A stretch of 64,000 bases of DNA, from positions 31,133 through 95,132 of the forward strand of contig MGDH01000038.1 in the NCBI GenBank assembly GCA_001790855.1. Direction: 5' to 3'. Of this stretch, positions 46,808-54,856 are shown in pieces. Under the pieces are notes generated by a model. That model was not told the origin of the DNA. It was given only the letters and a program-made list of their open reading frames with translations, and ran no database searches. This DNA comes from Candidatus Schekmanbacteria bacterium RIFCSPLOWO2_02_FULL_38_14 (GTDB taxonomy: Bacteria; Schekmanbacteria; GWA2-38-11). Each line of letters begins with the position of its first letter. The first letter of the stretch is position 1. Position numbers and translations under genes: made by a program.

Positions 46808-47515
46808 TCAGATAGGGAGGTAATTCATTACATTCACAACCATTCCATCCTTTATTACAACCTTTTTATTTGCGTATTGTATATTATTCGGGTTGTGAGT
46901 TACCATAACAATGGTTTGCCCTTCTCTGTTTATATCTGCAAAAAGGTCCATAATCTCTTTCCCTGTTTTTGTGTCGAGGTTTCCTGTAGGTTCATCAGCA
47001 AGAACTATTGGGGGTTTGTTTACTATCGCCCTTGCAATTGCAACCCTTTCCTGTTCTCCTCCTGAAAGCTGGTCAGGGAGTCTGCTCATCTTTTTTCCAA
47101 GCCCGACTTTTTCAACCACTACAACGGCACGCTCTTTTTTTTCTTTTTTCTTAAGCTCAGTAACTGCCAACGGAAGCATTACATTTTCAAGAACTGTAAG
47201 ATAAGGAACCAGATTAAAGGATTGAAACACAAAACCCAAATATTCACTTCTATAAGTTGCAATCTGTTCATTGGTGAGGCTGTAGATGTCTATTTCATCA
47301 ACTATAATTTTGCCTTCTGATGGACGGTTTAATCCTCCAAGAACTGAAAGAAGAGTGCTTTTTCCTGCTCCCGATTCTCCCATTATACACAAAAAATCAC
47401 CATCACCTATATCAAAGTTTACATCCTGCAGGGCATGAACAGTTTCTACACCGCTGTGGTAACTTTTATAGAGTTTTTTTATTTCAACCAAACACATATT
47501 TTTAGTTTTATCCAT
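46808..47515 (-). CDS. ABC transporter ATPase, MacB/LolD type
   Basis: A 235-residue ATP-binding subunit. Walker [13 protein letters not shown]-loop [10 protein letters not shown], signature [15 protein letters not shown], Walker [13 protein letters not shown]. MacB/LolD-type ATPases power FtsX-like permeases that move lipoproteins or envelope solutes by mechanotransmission. Its permease partner lies directly upstream. Last gene of the metal-handling run. Confidence 0.93.
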   Translation of the reverse strand: MDKTKNMCLVEIKKLYKSYHSGVETVHALQDVNFDIGDGDFLCIMGESGAGKSTLLSVLGGLNRPSEGKIIVDEIDIYSLTNEQIATYRSEYLGFVFQSFNLVPYLTVLENVMLPLAVTELKKKEKKERAVVVVEKVGLGKKMSRLPDQLSGGEQERVAIARAIVNKPPIVLADEPTGNLDTKTGKEIMDLFADINREGQTIVMVTHNPNNIQYANKKVVIKDGMVVNVMNYLPI

Positions 47516-47545
47516 ATTTCCTATTGCAAAGATGTACCCTTGTTT

Positions 47546-48799
47546 TTACAATGCCCTCAGCGCCTCAGACGGGTCCATGTTTGCTGCCCTTCTGGCAGGA
47601 TAAAGACTTGCCAGCATTCCGATAAAAACAGAAAGCAAAACTGAACCTAAAGCGATTAAGTAGTTAAAACTGACACCTGCTTCTATTCCTGGAAACATTC
47701 TTGATGAAATAAGGGTTGAAACTCCAACACCAATAACATAACCAAGGATACCAGCGAGTGAGCTTACTATGAATGCCTCAAGCAGAATTACTTTCATTAT
47801 ATGGCTCTGGCGGTAACCTATTGCCCTAAAGATGCCGATTTCCCGCGTTCTTTCATTTACTGAACCCATCATTGTAACAAACACCACCAAAGAACCTATG
47901 AAAACCACAACAATTGATATTCCTAAGGAAAAGGTCTTGAACTGATTCAGTGTCTCTATTCTTCCCTGTACAACCTGCTTAAGCGCTGTAACTTTTGCAT
48001 TGGGGAGTTTTTCTGATATCTGCGAAACCATATCTTCAATTGGACAATCCTTGCAGTAAGCGCTTATTTCAATCATTGAAAGCTTTCCTTCTTTATTCAG
48101 TATTTTCTGGGAAAGAGGCAGGTTTAAAAAAATCAGATGGTCATCCTGAGAACCGGTTTCCTCAAGAATGACCGTAACCCTCAGAAGGGTGTTGTTAGCA
48201 GTAATTTCATCTCCAACTTTTAATCCAAGCTTTTTTGCAGCTTCGTATCCTGCTGCAACATCATTTTTTCTTTTAAAATCTATGATGTGAATTTCAGATT
48301 TTTCAGGTGAGGTTGCTGGCTTTGTTTCAGTATTTTCCATTCCTTCCATATTATGATGTTCACCCTGTGGTGAGTAACCAGCTTTTTTCCACCATTTTTT
48401 CAGTCTCAGTTCTTTTTCAAAATCAACTCCAACAAGCATTACTTTCAAACCATTAATTTCTCCGCTTCCTATTACCTTTGGGGCAAGGATGCTGAGGTTT
48501 TTACGGTTTTTTATTCCATTAATCTTTTCTATGTCCTCTATGTTGAGTTCTTTTGTTTCAAAAGTCATCCCACCAAGAGATACCCCGCCATAAGACAGGG
48601 AAAGTCCGTCGGATTTTGGAGTTACAATAATGTTTGCTCCGTATTCATCAAGTTTTTTTCCTAAATCCTCGCTCATTTTGGACGTTATGGACACAAGGGT
48701 GACGATAGTTGTTATTCCTATTAAAAGACCAATAGTGAGGAAAATCATTTTCCCCTTTCTTCGCTTCAGATTATTTATTGCTATGTCAGAGAGTTTCAT
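47546..48799 (-). CDS. MacB/FtsX-type ABC permease
   Basis: A 417-residue permease with one N-terminal TM (KGKMIFLTIGLLIGITTIVTL), a periplasmic MacB_PCD domain (about 45-270) and three C-terminal TM helices of the FtsX fold (FSLGISIVVVFIGSLVVFV onward; NERTREIGIFRAIGYR). The periplasmic loop contains an unusual His/Met-containing stretch (GEHHNMEGMENTETKP) and a CKDC pair, suggestive of metal. It overlaps the HMA gene upstream by one base and matches the FtsX-type permeases of P19-like iron uptake loci. Confidence 0.9.
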   Translation of the reverse strand: MKLSDIAINNLKRRKGKMIFLTIGLLIGITTIVTLVSITSKMSEDLGKKLDEYGANIIVTPKSDGLSLSYGGVSLGGMTFETKELNIEDIEKINGIKNRKNLSILAPKVIGSGEINGLKVMLVGVDFEKELRLKKWWKKAGYSPQGEHHNMEGMENTETKPATSPEKSEIHIIDFKRKNDVAAGYEAAKKLGLKVGDEITANNTLLRVTVILEETGSQDDHLIFLNLPLSQKILNKEGKLSMIEISAYCKDCPIEDMVSQISEKLPNAKVTALKQVVQGRIETLNQFKTFSLGISIVVVFIGSLVVFVTMMGSVNERTREIGIFRAIGYRQSHIMKVILLEAFIVSSLAGILGYVIGVGVSTLISSRMFPGIEAGVSFNYLIALGSVLLSVFIGMLASLYPARRAANMDPSEALRAL

Positions 48800-49197
48800 T
48801 AATTCTTTTTCCCTTTTTTCACAACGAGAATAGTTCCCTTATATCCTCCGGTTCCAATTTTTGATATGCTCTTCTCAAAAGTCTCCGGAGAGACCTTTTT
48901 TGAGTCAAAGGTAATAATTGTTCTTTCAGTTGACAATTCTACATCAGCTTTTATGACACCCGGTATTTTTTCCAGCGCAGACTTTATCCTCGGAGGACAG
49001 GCAGGGCAGAAAAGCCCGTCCACTCTTAGAGTGGCGTGGCTGAAACCATCAAGATTAGCCTTGAAAAATCTATCCCTGAAAGCAAATGCTGAAACTCCTA
49101 ATAAAAGGAGTAAAACCAGAAGAATCTTAGCTCCCCTTTTTCTTTTTCTTCTGTGAAACCCGAGTACTCTTTCTCTTTTATCCGGATATATGCTCAT
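48799..49197 (-). CDS. Membrane-anchored HMA (heavy-metal-associated) protein
   Basis: A 132-residue protein: basic N-terminus, one TM (AKILLVLLLLLGVSAFAF), then an extracytoplasmic HMA domain with the metal motif DGLFCPACPPRI. CPAC replaces the common CxxC of copper chaperones (MTCGSC). Its end overlaps the ABC permease start, so it likely delivers or senses metal for that transporter. Confidence 0.85.
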   Translation of the reverse strand: MSIYPDKRERVLGFHRRKRKRGAKILLVLLLLLGVSAFAFRDRFFKANLDGFSHATLRVDGLFCPACPPRIKSALEKIPGVIKADVELSTERTIITFDSKKVSPETFEKSISKIGTGGYKGTILVVKKGKKN

Positions 49198-49334
49198 GAT
49201 TTTAAAGCTCCATTTGTACAGTTTCCTCTTCTGTAAGTATAGGTAGAACGAAAATCCTAAATACTAATATCTAAATCCTAAACAATATCAAAATTCCAAT
49301 GTCCTAAACTATTTCGAATTTAGAATTTAATACT

Positions 49335-49787
49335 TCACTGGCTAAAATAAAACTCGCCCTCAAGGATATCGCTCTTATTTATTATTACCTTATTACCCTC
49401 TATCTTGCGGTTAAGAGGTGCAGGATTGCATCCTCCTTTTACCTCGTTAACCTTGCTGGAAGGGAATTTCTGTCCGCATCTTCTGCACACCATCTGGTCT
49501 CCTTCCTGATAGTATCCCTGTTTGTGCTTAAAGCAGACATCGCAGGCATCAAAGGCAGCCCTTATAACACCGTCAGAACTTTTTAAAATAAAATATTTTA
49601 TCTTAACTCCATTGCTTTCATAGGCATAAAACTTAGCCTTTCCGTCTTTAAAATCTGAAACCGGGTAGCTGATTACATCAGATTTACCGACAGTCTCTTT
49701 GCTCTCTTTTTTTTGAGCACTGATTGCTGATAATGGTATTAGGATAAGAAATAAAATACCCATAACAACTGATACAGACTTTTTCAA
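49335..49787 (-). CDS. DUF2318 secreted Fe-S/metal-binding protein
   Basis: A 150-residue secreted protein with signal peptide (VSVVMGILFLILIPLSAISA). The DUF2318 core YFILKSSDGVIRAAFDACDVC, VCRRCGQKF and VKGGCNPAPL provides at least five Cys for a cluster or metal. In P19-type iron uptake loci (e.g. Campylobacter) DUF2318 and FtsX/MacB ABC genes are adjacent, as here. The spacer 49198-49334 holds a CCTAAATACTAA-type low-complexity repeat only. Confidence 0.88.
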   Translation of the reverse strand: MKKSVSVVMGILFLILIPLSAISAQKKESKETVGKSDVISYPVSDFKDGKAKFYAYESNGVKIKYFILKSSDGVIRAAFDACDVCFKHKQGYYQEGDQMVCRRCGQKFPSSKVNEVKGGCNPAPLNRKIEGNKVIINKSDILEGEFYFSQ

Positions 49788-49823
49788 TTTCTAATCTCCT
49801 TTTAAGTTTGATTATTCTTTCAA

Positions 49824-50000
49824 TGTAGAAACAGAGCGTTCATTACGACAAAGCCTTTGGGTCTGACTGAGAACTCCATTCCTGTCATTGCGAGCGACTT
49901 AAAAGAGCGTGGCAACCTCTTTATTTACATGACTTTTTTGAGATTGCTTCGTCGCTATCGCTCCTCGCAATGACATTCTCGGCTACTCGTTTCAATCCTT
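49824..50000. repeat. TGTAGAAACAG element, decayed copy
   Basis: Left end TGTAGAAACAGAGCG and inner TCATTGCGAGCGAC...GAGATTGCTTCGTCGCTATC...CTCGCAATGACATTCTCGG match the 36831 element; the right TIR has decayed (CTACTCGTTTCA). It fills the DUF2318-HMA spacer. Confidence 0.7.
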
Positions 50001-50036
50001 ATTGTTACGTTTTAAATAGTTGTGATTCCTGAAGCT

Positions 50037-50990
50037 TTATCCCCGTTTTGAACAACACCCGCCTCCACTGCCACATCCTCCTGAGGCTGTATTGCTGCTA
50101 TCAACAGCTTTTAAGATTTCATCGCTGTAAATCCTGACTTCAGCTTGATCATAAAGCCCGGAAATCCACTGCTGGTAGAGAAAGCCTTTCTTTGATTCAG
50201 GTGTTCTTGGAGGAAAGACCTTTGCTTCAAGATACTTGTTGACTTTTAGGCCCTTTCTTATTTCTTCTTTAAAACCATTTATATCAAGTCCCTGAGCCCG
50301 AAGGTTTTCTTTCAGGGTTTTGTCGTCAAGCTTATAGTTGGTTTTAATTTTGTCTATCTCAGCATTTATCTCCGGGTCAGTCACAGAAAAATTTTCTTTA
50401 CCTATTTCATTCTGTATGATGGCTTCATCTATCATTGAATCTGCAACCTCTGCAATTATCTGCTCTCTTTGCCTCATTGTAGGATAATAGTCTTTGCCCA
50501 CTTTTTTGAAATTCTTAAGCTGTTTTCCAAGAACTGTTTCAAAATCTTTATTGGATATTTCCTTTCCATTTATGCTCATTGCAAATAGCTTTGCCTTTTC
50601 AATCCGTTCTTTTTCTTCTTTCAGAAGCTCATTGCTGTTTTTAATATTTGCAAGAGTTCCCTTGTATTTCCCAAGCTTGTTAATGGCATTAACAAGTAAT
50701 GAGGCAGAGGTTATTTCAGGGTCAAAAAGAACAGTGGCTTTCTGTTTTGCAAGGCTTACCTTTGTTGAATTCACTCCTTTAACTTTCATTAGAGCATTCT
50801 CAATCTTTTCAACACAGCTTCCGCAGGTCATTCCTGAGATTTTTAGCTCTGCCTGGCTGTTGTTGCCTATATTTTTGTAAAAATTACTTCTCTCCTCTTC
50901 TTTCTTGTCATTAATCAATCCTGAGGCATAAAGTCCGAAAAAAACAATAACCCCGGTTAAAAATAATGTTATATATATTTTTTTCTTCAT
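50037..50990 (-). CDS. Periplasmic HMA-SurA_N fusion with Cys/Gly C-terminal tail
   Basis: A 317-residue secreted protein from the ATG at 50990 (SD AGGAAGGG): signal/TM about 5-24, an HMA domain with GMTCGSCV (C56, C59), then a SurA_N-like chaperone segment (AMSINGKEISNKDFETVLGK to about residue 270), and a tail GGCGSGGGCCSKRG at residues 304-317. I know of no named family with this order. The ATGA overlap with the upstream radical SAM gene implies coupled translation. Likely a metal-binding periplasmic folding factor; the tail could be a metal ligand or a modification substrate. Both are inference. Confidence 0.8.
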   Translation of the reverse strand: MKKKIYITLFLTGVIVFFGLYASGLINDKKEEERSNFYKNIGNNSQAELKISGMTCGSCVEKIENALMKVKGVNSTKVSLAKQKATVLFDPEITSASLLVNAINKLGKYKGTLANIKNSNELLKEEKERIEKAKLFAMSINGKEISNKDFETVLGKQLKNFKKVGKDYYPTMRQREQIIAEVADSMIDEAIIQNEIGKENFSVTDPEINAEIDKIKTNYKLDDKTLKENLRAQGLDINGFKEEIRKGLKVNKYLEAKVFPPRTPESKKGFLYQQWISGLYDQAEVRIYSDEILKAVDSSNTASGGCGSGGGCCSKRG

Positions 50991-52045
50991 AAAATTAACC
51001 CTTCCTGATTTTTTAAAATACACCAATCCAACCCGTCCTCTAAGTGTTCCCTATTTTTCCTCATTTTTGCAAATAATTCTGACCCTAAAATATCCTTTAA
51101 GCTTTTATCCCTTATATTTCCTCCCGGCAGCCTTACCATTGGGCATGGTTCAACGCCACCTTGAGAATTTATATGCAGCAATCCCCTGCCGGCGCCAAGG
51201 CATCCTCCAGCCATCTCTTCCCAGTGAGACTGGTTAACCAAGGCGAAATCTTCCCTCTCATTATACTTATCAACTACCTCTTTGAGAAATAGTTTTTCAG
51301 CCCTGTCACAGGAAAAGGTATCAGGTACATTATTATCCTTATGGTTATAATCTAAATATATTCCAACTTTGCACCCTGCCTCTATCATTCCATCAATGAA
51401 CTCTTCCTGGGTTACAGCAGAAATGTTCCTCTTTGTTACGGTCGTAGAAAAACCAAACTGGATATTCCTTTTCCTGGCTGATTCCATTGCCAATATAATC
51501 TTCTCATATGTTCCCTTACCTCTCCATGTATCAGTTTCCCTTTTAAACCCTTCAATACTGAAAAGAGGAAATATTGTTCTGCATTTTTCTAAGCGATCTG
51601 CCACTGCCTGCGTAAAAAGAGTTCCGTTAGTAAATATCCAGCTAACCACATCCCTGTGGCAGGTTAAAACATCAAGGAGCCCTTCTCTAAAAAAAGGTTC
51701 TCCGCCGCTAATCAAAAAGAGAAATATCCCTAAATCTTTTGCCTCATTAATCACTCTATCTATCTCTTCCAAAGAGAGTTCACCATCTTTCAGATATCCC
51801 TTTGCATAACAGCCTATGCAGTCGAGGTTGCATCTCATTGATGGGCTAATTATAAGAACCTTTGGAACAACAATTCCCTCGTCCCTCATCTTCTGGCTTA
51901 TCTCTTTAGCCCTGGTATAATTTTCAAACAAGCTAAGGATATCTAAGCTTCCATCACCTAAATTCTTGGAAAGAATATCTATAAATTTAGGTAAAAAATT
52001 ACTAATCTCTTTAACTTCATCAAAATTAATTGGGATTGAGGTCAT
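50987..52045 (-). CDS. Radical SAM enzyme with reduced SPASM/twitch domain
   Basis: A 352-residue radical SAM protein. The cluster motif is C72-x3-C76-x2-C79 in MRCNLDCIGCYAKG, with FLISGGEPFFREG as the SAM-binding motif. The C-terminal third has Cys in MAGGCLGAGRG, GGVEPCPM and LDWCIL, fewer than a full SPASM. Such enzymes modify peptides or make cofactors. It overlaps the HMA-SurA gene by four bases (ATGA), so the partner's Cys/Gly tail is a candidate substrate. Assigning a reaction is not possible. Confidence 0.88.
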   Translation of the reverse strand: MTSIPINFDEVKEISNFLPKFIDILSKNLGDGSLDILSLFENYTRAKEISQKMRDEGIVVPKVLIISPSMRCNLDCIGCYAKGYLKDGELSLEEIDRVINEAKDLGIFLFLISGGEPFFREGLLDVLTCHRDVVSWIFTNGTLFTQAVADRLEKCRTIFPLFSIEGFKRETDTWRGKGTYEKIILAMESARKRNIQFGFSTTVTKRNISAVTQEEFIDGMIEAGCKVGIYLDYNHKDNNVPDTFSCDRAEKLFLKEVVDKYNEREDFALVNQSHWEEMAGGCLGAGRGLLHINSQGGVEPCPMVRLPGGNIRDKSLKDILGSELFAKMRKNREHLEDGLDWCILKNQEGLIL

Positions 52046-52129
52046 TTAAAAATCTCCCTATATCTTACAAGCATGAAGGTTTACAAACTTGAAATAATCT
52101 TAGAGCAGAACTACTTTTTTTTTCAGCAA

Positions 52130-52533
52130 CTATTTTGCAAACGTCTTAATGTAATTTACCAGATCCCATCTTTCATTTTCAGTTAATTTCTTTTCCCATT
52201 GAGGCATTGGCTGGTTTCCTTTTGAAATTTTATAAAAAATCTCTCCGTCAGTCATCATGCTCATCATGTTATTGTTATTGAAGTTTGATGGTTTTACTGT
52301 TAGTTCATCTGCCATTGAACCTTTACCGTCTCCGGTTTCCACATGGCAGTCAATGCATTTTTTTTATAAAGTTCTTTGCCACGACTTATGGAATTTTCAT
52401 CTGTACTTAGAGAATTATTTACCCTTTTGTTTTCTTCTGGAACTTTCCAGTTCGTCATTCCGTGACCCCAAATATAAAAAGAAAATATAAATAGGACTGC
52501 TATTATTACTAAAAGTTTTGATAGGAATTTCAC
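52130..52533 (-). pseudogene. Class I cytochrome c, frameshifted at an A8 run
   Basis: Two frames together make one monoheme cytochrome. The 5' part (from 52533) gives the signal/anchor FLSKLLVIIAVLFIFSFYIW and ends SRGKELYKK. At a run of eight A (plus-strand T run 52358-52365) the frame must shift by one base to read CIDCH (heme motif) then VETGDGKGSMADEL and QPMPQWEKK with the axial Met. Without the shift the product lacks heme. This may be a sequencing error, a real mutation or slippage. A cytochrome c in a metal locus could be a redox partner. Confidence 0.75.
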
Positions 52534-52560
52534 AATACACTCCTTTTAGGACAGGCGAGA

Positions 52561-52580
52561 CCTGCCTACCGCAGGCAGGC
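52561..52580. repeat. GCCTGCCTACCGCAGGCAGG palindrome
   Basis: Third copy of the perfect CCTGCC...GGCAGG palindrome also at 26037 and 62296, in the spacer upstream of the cytochrome c gene. Confidence 0.8.
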
Positions 52581-52630
52581 GCCTGACCTGCTTTCTTTCT
52601 ATTTTATCCCAACTTGTCAAAACGAATGTT

Positions 52631-53191
52631 TCATTTCCTTTCTGCAGTTTCTATTTCCTTGAATGTAAGAATTTTTCCACCATGCTCTTCAATAAATTCC
52701 AGGGCTTTCACTTTCCCTTTAAAAGCAATGACACTTGGTAAACATCTATCATAACATAATACAAATTGGGTTTTTGTCTGGTCAATCATGACCTTTTGTG
52801 AAGAACAGGGAGTAATATCACTCCCAACCACATAAAAGGCTTTTTCAGATTCTACAATCTCTCCTGTGTTAAAATCAGCAACTTTTATTGATAGATCCTT
52901 CTTTGAACTCTGAGCCTCATATTTTAATGCACACTTAATACAGCAAGCCTTTTCATCTTTTCCTTCTTCAAAAGTTACAAGGGTTTTTGTAATTTCATGA
53001 ACATCCCTTCCACATAAAGCGCATTTTTCGGGTTTCTGGTTAGGCAAAAATCCCATTCCAGAGAGCAATAAAACCTGCGATATTAAAAAAATCTGTAAAA
53101 ATGCTTTCTTGAAAATGATTACTCCTTTTAAGCAACTAGATTTTTCCCTCTCCCTTGATGGGAGAGGGTTTGGGTGAGGGTGAAATATCAT
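52631..53191 (-). CDS. NosL-like Cys-rich periplasmic protein
   Basis: Homologous in pattern to NosL/copper-binding lipoproteins: KCALCGRDV, ACCIKCALKYE, FNTGEIVESEKAFYVVGSD and the C-terminal AFKGKVKALEFIEEHGGKIL. The first 26 codons (MIFHPHPNPLPSRERE) come from a GGGAGAGGG-type repeat that is not protein-like. A good SD (AAAAGGAG) lies further in, five bases before ATT (codon for IFKKAFL), so the true start may be the rare ATT near 53116. The signal segment is FLQIFLISQVLLLSGMGF. A role in copper handling fits the neighbours. Confidence 0.72.
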   Translation of the reverse strand: MIFHPHPNPLPSREREKSSCLKGVIIFKKAFLQIFLISQVLLLSGMGFLPNQKPEKCALCGRDVHEITKTLVTFEEGKDEKACCIKCALKYEAQSSKKDLSIKVADFNTGEIVESEKAFYVVGSDITPCSSQKVMIDQTKTQFVLCYDRCLPSVIAFKGKVKALEFIEEHGGKILTFKEIETAERK

Positions 53192-53245
53192 CTTTGATCC
53201 CCCCTCCCTTTAATTCCCTCCCGCAAGGGGAGGGAATTTTGATGG
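53140..53245. repeat. GGGAGAGGG/CCCTCTCCC repeats at the NosL-like 5' end
   Basis: CCCTCTCCCTTGATGGGAGA followed by GGGTTTGGGTGAGGG, and AATTCCCTCCCGCAAGGGGA. Two hairpins of a repeat type common in many bacteria; the first lies within the open frame of the downstream gene. Confidence 0.7.
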
Positions 53246-53258
53246 TTGTTTTACGGTT

Positions 53259-53861
53259 TTAATGTCCCCCCATCATTCCTCCATGGCTGCCCATTCCATC
53301 ACGTCCCATTGTATTGTTATCACGACTCATACTTCCCCTATCAATTTCCTGCTCTGTCTTTAAAGCATCACCTTTACTAATTTTTGACAACCTATCAAGC
53401 TGTTCATCAGTTAAAAGCTTCTTAGCTCGTTCTACTGATTTTATGTAATCCCATCTAATTTCTTTCCTTAAATTTTCCATTTCGTCAACCTTTTTCTTAA
53501 TTTCTTCCATGTCCGCACCTTTTTGCATTTGTAGCATTGCAAGCTCTCTTTCAAGCTTATCTGTGCTTAAAGCCTTCTTTGCCCTCTCATTCTCATATTC
53601 CTTCCCAATCTCATCAAGAGCCTTTATCTGGAATTCACTTAAATTCAGTTCTTCTCTTAAATCTAAATAAAACCCTCCTTCAACATTTCCACCCGGCTGC
53701 TGATATTGCGGAGATACCTCTTTTGGAGTCTCTCCACCATGCTTATGTCCCTTTCCCCCAAACCATCCCATCATATCCCCACACATCATGGCTTTAACCG
53801 GCACAGAAAAGATTACAATGCTTGAGATAAGAAATAATAGAAATACTATTTTCCTACGCAT
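53259..53861 (-). CDS. Spy/CpxP/ZraP-like periplasmic metal-responsive protein
   Basis: A 200-residue secreted protein: signal VFLLFLISSIVIFSVPVKA, a Met/Cys/His N-terminal segment (MMCGDMMGWFGGKGHKHGG), a helical core with LTXXQ-like repeats (LNLSEFQIKALDEIGKEYEN, LLTDEQLDRLSKI) typical of Spy/heavy-metal-resistance proteins, and a Met/His/Gly tail (MGRDGMGSHGGMMGGH). Probably a periplasmic chaperone or metal buffer. Upstream spacer 53862-53975 holds G-rich tracts and a TTGAACCC half-repeat. Confidence 0.8.
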   Translation of the reverse strand: MRRKIVFLLFLISSIVIFSVPVKAMMCGDMMGWFGGKGHKHGGETPKEVSPQYQQPGGNVEGGFYLDLREELNLSEFQIKALDEIGKEYENERAKKALSTDKLERELAMLQMQKGADMEEIKKKVDEMENLRKEIRWDYIKSVERAKKLLTDEQLDRLSKISKGDALKTEQEIDRGSMSRDNNTMGRDGMGSHGGMMGGH

Positions 53862-53879
53862 AACTTTGCCTCCTTGTGA

Positions 53880-53970
53880 TTTTATAATTCCACCCTTTAG
53901 AAAAGGGGGGGGGCAAGGGGGGGGATTTGATTTTTACTTGAATCCTTGACCCTTTGACCCCTTCAATCCT
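53880..53970. repeat. Poly-G tracts plus TTGAACCC-type half repeat
   Basis: Nine G, CAA, then eight G at about 53905-53924, striking in AT-rich DNA, followed by CTTGAATCCTTGACCC and GACCCCTTCAATCCTT units. The G tracts are typical of CCCCCCTTG repeats and prone to length error. Confidence 0.6.
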
Positions 53971-53975
53971 TTATA

Positions 53976-54503
53976 TTACTGTCCCATATGCCCGCTATTT
54001 CCCATACCACTCCCTGAACCCATATTACTGCCGCTTCCCATACCATATCCTGAGCTATTTCCGTTTCCTCCCTGGCCCGAACCCATCATACCACCACTAT
54101 GATGGCCATCTGTTCCGCCTGTAGTTGTCATATGGGAATCACTTCCTCCCATTTCAGAGCCACTCATCATATTCTGATCACTATTACCTTGATGGCTTCC
54201 TGTCCCTGTCGCGCTGTCTCCGTGCATATTACTACCGCTTCCCATATTGGAATTTGTGCCCATATGAGAATTGGTGTTAGTAGAATCACTCTCTTGGGAA
54301 GTTCCAACATTTTTTCCCTTCATTGTCTGGGAACCCATTCCGCCTCCAGAACCATTTGTAATACCTTTGTTCATTTTCCCTTTACTGCCCTGTCCACTCT
54401 TCATCCCTGATTTGCTCCCCTTGTGCCCGGCAAAGCTAAAACTTGAAAAGGCAACAAAAACAACAATACTGAAAAAAACAATTACTATCTTTTTAAACTT
54501 CAT
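53976..54503 (-). CDS. Secreted Met/Gly/Ser/His-rich protein, probable copper buffer
   Basis: A 175-residue low-complexity protein. Signal IVIVFFSIVVFVAFSSFSFA, then almost only Gly, Ser, Met, Asn, His and Thr, with many SNMGSGSN, GGMMGSGQ and HMG units. No Cys. Regularly spaced Met and His resemble Met-motif Cu(I)/Ag(I) binders such as CopC/PcoE-type proteins. No fold can be assigned; its place behind CusA supports metal sequestration. Confidence 0.7.
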   Translation of the reverse strand: MKFKKIVIVFFSIVVFVAFSSFSFAGHKGSKSGMKSGQGSKGKMNKGITNGSGGGMGSQTMKGKNVGTSQESDSTNTNSHMGTNSNMGSGSNMHGDSATGTGSHQGNSDQNMMSGSEMGGSDSHMTTTGGTDGHHSGGMMGSGQGGNGNSSGYGMGSGSNMGSGSGMGNSGHMGQ

Positions 54504-54557
54504 TAAATTTTCCTCTAAAAAATATTTTTCTATTAAAATTCTCTGTCTATCAGAGTA

Positions 54558-54800
54558 TTATTCTACATTCCTCTTTTTTCTTACTCCCTTCTTTTTCAAA
54601 ACATCTGGTTGTAATTCTTTCTCTACCATCCTTTCTGCCTCAAACCAGTCAGCCAGTTCGTTACACGGAGTGCGTCCTCTTTTTTCATAAAGTTCGTAAG
54701 CTCGTTTCTGAATTTTTTCCATCAATTGTTCCTGGCTTAAAGATTTTTGAGAAACTTTTGTTGATGAAGTTTGCTTTCCGGGAGTATTTTTTCTTATCAT
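54558..54800 (-). CDS. DUF2934 protein
   Basis: An 80-residue protein with the DUF2934 signature IQKRAYELYEKRGRTPCNEL followed by ADWFEAERMVEKEL. These short proteins have no known function. It is cytoplasmic, with basic termini, and may be a passenger in the metal operon. SD is AGGAGG. Confidence 0.85.
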   Translation of the reverse strand: MIRKNTPGKQTSSTKVSQKSLSQEQLMEKIQKRAYELYEKRGRTPCNELADWFEAERMVEKELQPDVLKKKGVRKKRNVE

Positions 54801-54856
54801 TATTTTTCACCTCCTTTCCTTTGTTTCTGATTCTGACAAAACAGAGTTTCAGATGC

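Noticed and set aside
53905-53924. Two poly-G tracts as a possible G-quadruplex
   Set aside because: Only two long tracts are present and the sequence matches common CCCCCCTTG repeats; a quadruplex would need four tracts.
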